Shown: piece after piece, positions 57,596-64,000 of the stretch
Numbering within the stretch: the stretch's first letter is position 1
Layout of the letters: each line of letters opens with the position of its first letter
Origin: Phymatolithon calcareum
Lineage: Eukaryota; Rhodophyta; Florideophyceae; Hapalidiales
DNA length: 64,000 nucleotides
NCBI GenBank assembly: GCA_977006965.1
Contig: OZ345363.1
Coordinates: 1-64,000 of the forward strand
Reading direction: 5' to 3'
The notes under the pieces: model-generated
What the model saw: only the letters and a program-made list of their open reading frames with translations
What the model was told of the DNA's origin: nothing
The model's database searches: none
Position numbers and translations under genes: made by a program

Positions 57596-59303
57596 AGATC
57601 CATGCAACTTACCGAGTTGTCAAGGCGATCAGGATCATCTCAACTGAGGCTCGGTCTATGCGGGTGGTTTTGTGTTGTGTCTGGAAGCAGTACTCTAATT
57701 CATTTCGCGGCCACTTCCAAATTAGTCTATACTGTACTGTACCGGATTTGCTGTGTTCGTGTTCGTTGAAGCAATTTCGTAATTTTTGGAGCCCCTTCTC
57801 AAGGACATTGTTCTGTACTTGTTCTCACCTCTCCTACTCATTTAATACTGAGTAATGTGCTGGAACGACATTCGGTCGCGCCTCTTGGATGGGGATCGAT
57901 ATCGAGCGCTCAGTCCATTGTCCACCGATGAGTCTACTAGAGACAAAAGTACTGTGAGTACACTGGTGGCGACGATCGCTGGGTTGACGCTGTCCATCGT
58001 GTTGGCTCGAAACATGCATCGAGAAGGGAGTTGAAAGGGACTTATGTACTGGAGGATGCGGGAAATCGTATTTTTTGCAATTTTCAAGCAGTAGTTAAAA
58101 AATTAATATGGTTTTGACTTGTTCCTTTTCCCTCATTCGTTGCGCGTTCCTGCGCGGTCATGGCGCCGTGCAATTGTCATAGAATCCAGTACGTTTTTGT
58201 GCTGTGGCTGCTTGAAGAAGCGCAAGGACTGACAAACAGCACAGATTGCCAACTATCAGATCGTACTGTTACTTACTGTTGTGTAAGATTTACTCATGTC
58301 TGACAAAGAAGGTAGCCGTCAAGGAAAAATTGACTGTTCTTCAAATTCGGCAGCATAGCCTATCATAATAATCTTGTATTTTCAGAGATTGCTGATCACA
58401 TTTTTTGCAGATCATAAATTTGACGTGGCACGTAAAACAATTTTGTCTTCAAGACTGGTCATTGACGTACCGTCACTTTTTCGTCATTTCCGTCAAATGT
58501 CGGGCGTGTTTTCTTCCTCATCTTGATGCGAAAGTAAAGCTCTTCCATGCCGGAAGAAAAACTAGCTCATGGGATGACGAATGATATAAAAAACGTATGC
58601 TGTTGACTAATGTAAGGGGGTAAACAGCACGCCAGAATATAAGAAAAAATGCAAATTTCGGAAAACAGTCACCTTTTCCGAGGGATTTTGTAAGAGATCT
58701 GTGTATGCTGTACGCACAAAAAAGGTATCATTAGAATCACACCAATGAGTACTTTAAGGCTATATCAAAATTTTAGCATGAAGAATTATGTCGATCTCAT
58801 TACGAGCTCGTATATACTAGTCATTTTTGATTGTCATGACGGCCAATGTCCGTCAACCATCCATCAAATGCCCGTCATTACGTGCCTTACCATTTGGAAA
58901 GCGCTGTGATGGCAATACGTTCCCTGTTGTATGAGTGATGCTCCGCAAGAATAGGCTGTGGACATTTCAAATCGGGGCATCTTATGATAGCAAATTTTTT
59001 GATAGCAGTATGGTACGTTACAGTTGCGTATGATACAGTAAGGTTTCATTACCAGTCTTTCCCAACCATACATGTCCGTTATTTCCTCTGTCGACCGTTA
59101 GTGCCCCATGAAAATTTGTGGTATTGATTAAGAGGCCAATAAGAATAAATAAAATGGGCAACTTGGCCCAACGAGGACGGGACTGTAGAATAAAATTGAC
59201 AATTTCTTTACAAGAATTCGCAAATGTTTTGCCAAAGTGGAAAAAATTGCGATTTCCCGCATCCTCCTGTAGCGCGCGCCAAAATGCAAATACGCGCCAA
59301 ATG

Positions 59304-59367
59304 CGGACACGACAATTATGTTAACTTCTTGACCGCGGGAAAGAAGTTAACATTTTTGTCGTGTTCG
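59304..59367. repeat. 27-bp inverted repeat with short loop
   Basis: CGGACACGACAATTATGTTA and on (59304-59330) pairs with 59341-59367, with only a few mismatches and a 10-base loop (GACCGCGGGA). GTTAAC and AAGAAGTT blocks are central. Possibly the remnant of a foldback or MITE. Confidence 0.7.
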
Positions 59368-59630
59368 TTTGCTTCCATGTCATCGCTGGCAGTTTTGTCA
59401 TAGCGCTATACAGAAGCGACCAACCAATTATATATCGCAAATTTCAGAACTGCTTCCGAACACAACACAAAAAATCCGGCATAGACCGAGCCTGAAGTTT
59501 TTTCAGCTTTTTCATTTTTTCGGGTTCTCTATACCATCATACAAGTAGTCGAAACGTCGTCATATTTCGAGAGAGGTATCCAATACTGTACAGCGTTTGT
59601 TACCTACCGGGGGCAGTTACTACATAAAAC

Positions 59631-59873
59631 CATCATCTGGAACCCGGTGGAGGTTCCGACGGCACGTACACGTATGCAATTCGGCACAGGCACATTAAAA
59701 ATTTTAATCAAAAAACACTTCCGCTAAGTAACGATTCGGCACTACACGTGTAACTCGTGTTGTGCCGAATAGTTACTTAGCAGAAGTGTTTCTTGCTTAA
59801 AATTTTAAGTGTGACTGTGCCTAATTGCATACGTGTACGTGCCTTCGGAACCCCAACCGGGTTCCAGATGATA
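59631..59873. mobile_element. 243-bp foldback element
   Basis: The two halves (59631-59742 and 59761-59873) are reverse complements over their entire length with scattered mismatches: CATCATCTGGAACCCGG at the left end and CCGGGTTCCAGATGATAG at the right, meeting around TACACGTGTAACTCGTGT. A transcript would fold into one long hairpin. No coding capacity. Compatible with a foldback MITE or a hairpin small-RNA precursor. Confidence 0.85.
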
Positions 59874-60958
59874 GTCATACACTGTATCGTTCTGTTGTGA
59901 TCATTTCCCGGGGATGTGCTGCAGCGCAGTTTACTCAGGACTTCGATCACTGTTCGAGATGCTCTATCGAGGGTAGACCAAAAGGCGCAGTGGTTCATTT
60001 CAAAATTGCACTTTATCATGATTGTGCTGATATTGCCAGAAAAACCGTTTTCAGGCCCTCTCGAATTCTGATAGACTCAGTCCGCCGCATGTGCTGTGCT
60101 CTGGTACACCTTGCCGCTATCGCAAGAACATGGACTATCACGGACCAAAAAAAATGCTCTGTAGAACACCTTCAAGCGAAATCCAGCACCTCGAAGAGCT
60201 GACTTCGCACTAGTGTGTCTAATGTGATCTTGAGTTGAGCAATCTCGTCACACAACGCCTGGCCTTGTGGGTCCACTCCACGAAAGCGAAGCATGGGCGG
60301 CTTGGACTCCGTCAGAAAGTATGACCGAAGGTGTCCCTAAGTTCGGATGAAAAGCATGTCAGAGAACAGTGCGTTGACGAGAATGAACTGTAAAGTAGAC
60401 GGCGTACATATTCCATCTCGATTCGCGCAATGCGCCGCTGAAGACGAAGGCATTTATTACAGCGCCGGCAGCGCTTCTTCCCACAAGCCTGGTGTGGGGA
60501 AAGCTGTTCCTGGTCTTCCATCTGATTGTCTTCTGCGTTGCAGTTATGTCATGCCGCCTGCCGGGTACAGATACATCTTCTTTTGTACCAGGCACACGTG
60601 CGCGTTTGTATTGCCAGCCGAGTAACTTTTGCGATGTTACAAGTTCGTTCTGCTCTCACAACGTTTTGCGATAGGTTCTGACATTCAGAACGTTCAGATA
60701 TATGAAAATTGGCGGGAAGCTTTATCTACTAACAGACGCAAGGGGTGCCGGATAAGGGCACAATATGAGCTCGTTTGTATTATTAACGACTGAGAATTGC
60801 CCAGTCTATGCGCGCGTAAATGCTTGAGCCAATTCAACGCCTGGTCGCCATGCAACCCTCCTTCCACCCGTTCGGCGGCACTTATTCATGTTCGACAGCG
60901 GGAGACAGGCCGGTACACGCGCAACTTGGAGCCCGCTTTTTTGTAATCCGGGATCGAC

Positions 60959-62296
60959 GTGCCAAAGGCACACAGAGTCCAAGCATATCCGATCAATTGC
61001 AGCGCGATAGCCTCCGAGCTTGAACAAGTGGAAATGGAGACGCTTCCCAAGGAGGGCGAGGAGTTGACCCTGGTGAAGCCACTTCAGATGAAGGAACTTT
61101 GTGATGTCATTACCAGTCCGGTATCTGGAGCGGGCTCACCTGCTTCGCGTGAAAGCGGTCAACTCACCAAAAGGCAATCAGCACCTGATGCAGACTCGCC
61201 TTTGCCACGTGGATTTTCTGTTACTAGCTCACCCTTGTCGCGTGGTGGAAGTGCGAAACTTGCCTCTAAGATTTCTTTCCCTGGCGAGAGGTCTTTTTCC
61301 GCTGCGAGGTCGGACGAAATGTCATCGTCCAGCGAAGAACAGGATGAAAATCTCAAAACGCTCGAGCTGGAGAGAAAAGGTATTACAGGAGACTCCGGGA
61401 TTTTGCGGGTCAACGCGCAGATGGAGCGCTCACTGCAGACGGAAGCTATCGAGCTTTGTCTCGAGGTGCGTGGGCTTGGACGTGGCGGGTTCTATGGAGC
61501 TCGTCCGTTGTTTGTCGCTTTATTTCTGCCAGGTGCGGTGCCCGGGTCGTGGTCCGAGCTCGACCGCACTGAACGCGTCATTGACCCACGAGCATCAAAC
61601 AGGTTTGTCAAGAAGATTCGCGTTCCTGCGGCGACTCCACCAGATCGAGAAGAGCCATTCTGCTTGGCAGTGTTCGACGTGGGTGATGATTTGAAGGTAA
61701 CGCTTGATGTGGCGCTCGGGGCGTGCAAAATTTCCTTGGATGAATTACTCAGTGTGCCGATGATGTCCATGGAGATTGAGTTGGCGCATCCGCGAACTGG
61801 TAAGCGACGAAAGGGTGTTCTCGGTGTTTCTGCGGATCTTGTGCCTCATGCGGACAAGGATGAAGTTTTGCACTTTGACTTTGGGTTCGCGAATGATGCT
61901 CCGGCAAAGAATAGGATACTTTTTATTCTGTCAAGGGCGATTCCGCGCGGTCGGTGGAGCCCTGTTTATCGGTCTGAGGTGAGGACGAAGGAAGAGTTAA
62001 TGATGTTCGAAAATGCCGTTCTAACGCATACTGAGCTGAATGCGGGAAATGACAGGAGGTTGTTGCGCTTGGAGGTCTATCGATATTACAAAAATTGTAC
62101 GTGTACTCTGCTTGGCTTTTGTCAGACGAGTCTGTTGAGCCTGAGAACTTGTCCTGTTAATGCAGGCATATTCTGGTGGCCGGCTCAAGATGGTATTGCA
62201 AATGCAAAACTCGTTCTTGAAGATAGAGTTGTCGATGACAGTTCGTGCACGTTTGTGCTCCGCGTTCACCACAGCTCTTTCAAACAAGCCGGTTAG
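60959..62296 (+). CDS. Copine-like tandem C2-domain protein
   Basis: An intact 445-residue frame. Residues 1-140 are Ser/Pro-rich and probably disordered. Residues 150-297 form a C2-like domain (VELCLEVRGLGRG-like start, RFVKKIRVP, FCLAVFDVGDDLKVTLD) and residues 302-440 a second (FILSRAIPRGRWSPVYRSEV, RRLLRLEVYRYYKN, LLGFCQTSLLSL). FVKK and W-x-P-V-Y-R-x-E-V are copine hallmarks. Copines bind membranes in response to calcium, but here the first calcium-loop aspartates (S-D-P) are replaced (YGARPL) and the copine vWA domain is absent, so lipid or protein binding without calcium is more likely. An ATG at 61034 (residue 26) may be the true start. Convergent with Rpn1, 343 bp apart. Confidence 0.7.
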   Translation: MPKAHRVQAYPINCSAIASELEQVEMETLPKEGEELTLVKPLQMKELCDVITSPVSGAGSPASRESGQLTKRQSAPDADSPLPRGFSVTSSPLSRGGSAKLASKISFPGERSFSAARSDEMSSSSEEQDENLKTLELERKGITGDSGILRVNAQMERSLQTEAIELCLEVRGLGRGGFYGARPLFVALFLPGAVPGSWSELDRTERVIDPRASNRFVKKIRVPAATPPDREEPFCLAVFDVGDDLKVTLDVALGACKISLDELLSVPMMSMEIELAHPRTGKRRKGVLGVSADLVPHADKDEVLHFDFGFANDAPAKNRILFILSRAIPRGRWSPVYRSEVRTKEELMMFENAVLTHTELNAGNDRRLLRLEVYRYYKNCTCTLLGFCQTSLLSLRTCPVNAGIFWWPAQDGIANAKLVLEDRVVDDSSCTFVLRVHHSSFKQAG

Positions 62297-62639
62297 GTGG
62301 CACTAGTTTTATGTGCAGAAAGGCTAAGAAAGTGAGCATCTGAAAAAAATCAGTTCAACCTCTGTCGGGCTTTCCTCTCTTGTCCTGACTATAACACTAC
62401 TGAAGAAATGTGGTTCAAACTATTGTTAAACTTTCAATACTTGTTAAACGTTCATTACTTGTTAAACGTTCATTACCTGTTAAACGTCCAATGCTGTCTT
62501 TACAAGATACATTTTGCTACTGGAAGCTCATTCGAACGAGGTCATGCAGAATCGTTCTCACGTTCGCGAATGACAATTCGTAATCCAGCGGTAAAATCCT
62601 CGATTTAATGAACATTCAAAAAACATACCTGGTACACAC
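62297..62639. other. Convergent intergenic space with minisatellite
   Basis: The shared 3' region of the copine-like and Rpn1 genes. Four 18-bp units (TGTTAAAC-TTCATTAC type) occupy 62424-62495. No clear polyadenylation signal was identified. Confidence 0.6.
62424..62495. repeat. 18-bp minisatellite, four units
   Basis: TGTTAAACGTTCATTACT-type units start at 62424, 62442, 62460 and 62478. The two central units differ by one base and the outer ones by a few. Confidence 0.85.
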
Positions 62640-64000
62640 TCATGCCGGGGTTATTTCACTTTCTTCTTCCTTTTTCTCCTTATCCTCCATTGCTGCCGCC
62701 GCAGCCTCAAGCCCTGAATCCTCTTCCCAGTCCGGATTCTTGGACACAACAACCACACCTTCAACAGAAGCTGCATGGGAGATATATTCCTCTGTAGCGA
62801 GTTCCGCCCGTTCCCCACCAGCGATAAGCACTGGTGTCGTATGCGTTTGGAATCCGGTGATAGACTTGGGACGCCCTGCCTGTCCCACAGTATCAACCGC
62901 GTTTCCAACGCGCACAGAGGTTCCAACAAAGTTGAGTTTCTCGTCAACGGTAAAGACCATTCGAGGTCGTGCTGCCAACGACAAAAAGTACAACAAGTAG
63001 TGGTGCTTGCCCACAATTGTAGCTTTCATGTTCAAACAACTGAACAACACGGCAAGAATTCCACCCATGGCTGGCCTCGACTCCATAAACTTGTTATCTC
63101 CGTAATGAGGGCTCATGGTAACTAGTCCCTTACCAGAGTGCAAAAGGCCCTGTGCAATCCGCACGAGGAAGAGAGCTTGCGGGTCCTTCGAATAATAAAC
63201 GGAGAGCTGGCGCAAAATACCAGCAATGCGCGAATTGTTAGTTCCCGTACCGATCAAACCAAGACCAATAATTGCACCCTGTGCGACATTTATGTCGGAA
63301 TCATGCGTGAACTTGGATAGAAGGTCCACGAGTGTGAGCTTGGGATTACTCACGCTGAGCAAGCCGAGCGCGAGCGGCACCATTTGTCTGATTTGCTCAT
63401 CCCCGTATTGCAATAGATGACCAAACGTTCTCACTGACATTTCCGCTCCAAGTTCCTCACCCATTGCAACCATAGCCAGTCCAAGCACAGCAACAGACTG
63501 TTCCGCTTTGGCGATGCTAACGCGCTCCGCTTCGCTACTTGACTCAGAGGACCCGGACTCCTCATTAGCATTTGCATCTGAAGCGCCTGCCGTCTCAGTC
63601 GTGGCCGCTGAACCAGAAGCACTACTGTCGTTCCTAGCAGCGTTCGCGTCCTGTCCGTTAGTCTGAGCATCGGCTTCGGACTCCTCGGCAACTGCCGGGT
63701 GCTCACCGCAAATTGTTAGGAAATTCTGCACTTGTTCGACATCCCCCGTACCGCAGTAGGCACAGGCTTGGAGAGTGATCATTGCCATACGCCCTAAAAG
63801 AGAGTCAGTTCCGACAAGCGCGGGCAAAGTTTGTTCCGCAGCTTCAATGGCTTCCTGTTTCCCAAGGAACAAAAGGCCCAATCCCAAGGGCAACATAATC
63901 GCCAGCATAGGATCTGAAATGATTTCCGACGATTCCTTCCTTTCCGCCAGGTTTTCAATCATTGAGACGGACAAGTCTTCATCTCCACTGCTGATGAACA
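62640..64000 (-). CDS. RPN1: 26S proteasome regulatory subunit Rpn1 (PSMD2), C-terminal part, runs off window
   Basis: An open minus-strand frame of about 453 codons continues past base 64000, so the N-terminal half lies outside. It carries the proteasome/cyclosome repeats (MLPLGLGLLFLGKQEAIEAA; QSVAVLGLAMVAMGEELGAE; RTFGHLLQYGDEQIRQMVPL; GTGTNNSRIAGILRQLS) and the conserved C-terminal block VRVGNAVDTVGQAG, KSITGFQTHTTPVL and GERAELATEE. Rpn1 is a non-ATPase base subunit of the 19S particle that docks ubiquitin receptors and Ubp6. The usual charged loop before QSVAVLG is replaced by an Ala/Ser/Asn/Glu-rich stretch of about 55 residues. The last 35 residues are acidic. No intron is seen. Convergent with the copine-like gene. 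Confidence 0.95.
   Translation of the reverse strand, partial: FISSGDEDLSVSMIENLAERKESSEIISDPMLAIMLPLGLGLLFLGKQEAIEAAEQTLPALVGTDSLLGRMAMITLQACAYCGTGDVEQVQNFLTICGEHPAVAEESEADAQTNGQDANAARNDSSASGSAATTETAGASDANANEESGSSESSSEAERVSIAKAEQSVAVLGLAMVAMGEELGAEMSVRTFGHLLQYGDEQIRQMVPLALGLLSVSNPKLTLVDLLSKFTHDSDINVAQGAIIGLGLIGTGTNNSRIAGILRQLSVYYSKDPQALFLVRIAQGLLHSGKGLVTMSPHYGDNKFMESRPAMGGILAVLFSCLNMKATIVGKHHYLLYFLSLAARPRMVFTVDEKLNFVGTSVRVGNAVDTVGQAGRPKSITGFQTHTTPVLIAGGERAELATEEYISHAASVEGVVVVSKNPDWEEDSGLEAAAAAMEDKEKKEEESEITPA

Larger units (their letters stand above)
57596..60958. other. Intergenic region with inverted-repeat elements only
   Basis: No gene recognised on either strand. Repeated CCGTCA/CGTCAAATG words occur at 58470-58515 and 58840-58885. 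A degenerate Harbinger-MITE-like right end is at 59458-59494. The foldback and hairpin features are listed separately. Confidence 0.45.

Noticed and set aside
58430-58895. Possible inverted-repeat element bounded by GGCACGTAA words
   Set aside because: Only nine bases agree clearly and the rest of the proposed arms do not pair.

Overview
This is eukaryotic DNA, and it looks like a left chromosome end. It opens with about 2.1 kb of a heptamer array (TTCCCTA)n, which is the C-rich strand of a TAGGGAA repeat in the orientation expected of a left-end telomere. The intact genes at the right have no visible introns: a proteasome Rpn1 gene, a copine-like C2 protein and a membrane protein. The decayed genes include long-form tRNase Z, DDX41 and an NB-ARC STAND protein, and the retroelements include a Ty3/gypsy chromovirus with a plant-type zinc knuckle. 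An intron-poor, transposon-rich alga fits best, with a florideophyte red alga as my leading guess. That placement is inference.

Layout. 1-2115 is the telomere-like array. 2.4-4.1 kb holds a RecQ-type helicase pseudogene that reads toward the telomere and resembles the telomere-linked helicases of fungi. 4.98-9.24 kb is a complete Ty3/gypsy insertion with 5-bp target duplications; most of its gag has been replaced by an inverted LTR terminus. 9.3-14.1 kb holds three decayed genes, all on the minus strand: the tRNase Z N-terminal half, a Gly/Tyr-rich protein and a DDX41 helicase. 14.2-17.1 kb holds a TA-flanked MITE and an NB-ARC pseudogene.

17-47 kb is a mosaic of mobile-element debris. At least six 5'-truncated copies of one LINE family are present, along with further helicase fragments, including a nearly full-length second copy at 36.9-39.1 kb. 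There is a 2-kb element with long terminal inverted repeats, a family of large inverted-repeat elements, an 808-bp hAT element with an 8-bp target duplication, a 262-bp tandem repeat, and two short insertions that share a TTC-repeat tail. 48.3-51.9 kb is a second, older Ty3/gypsy element on the minus strand; a deletion in its reverse transcriptase is sealed with two telomere-type heptamers. A small zinc-finger ORF and a Harbinger-type MITE follow.

From about 53.8 kb the window becomes ordinary chromosome: an unrecognised gene with a probable homopolymer frameshift, a three-span membrane protein flanked by perfect palindromes, a foldback element, the copine-like gene, and the C-terminal half of Rpn1 running off the right edge. 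The strongest leads are the TAGGGAA telomere candidate, the helicase family linked to it, and the internal telomeric scar. Together they suggest chromosome-end breakage and repair shaping this subtelomere.
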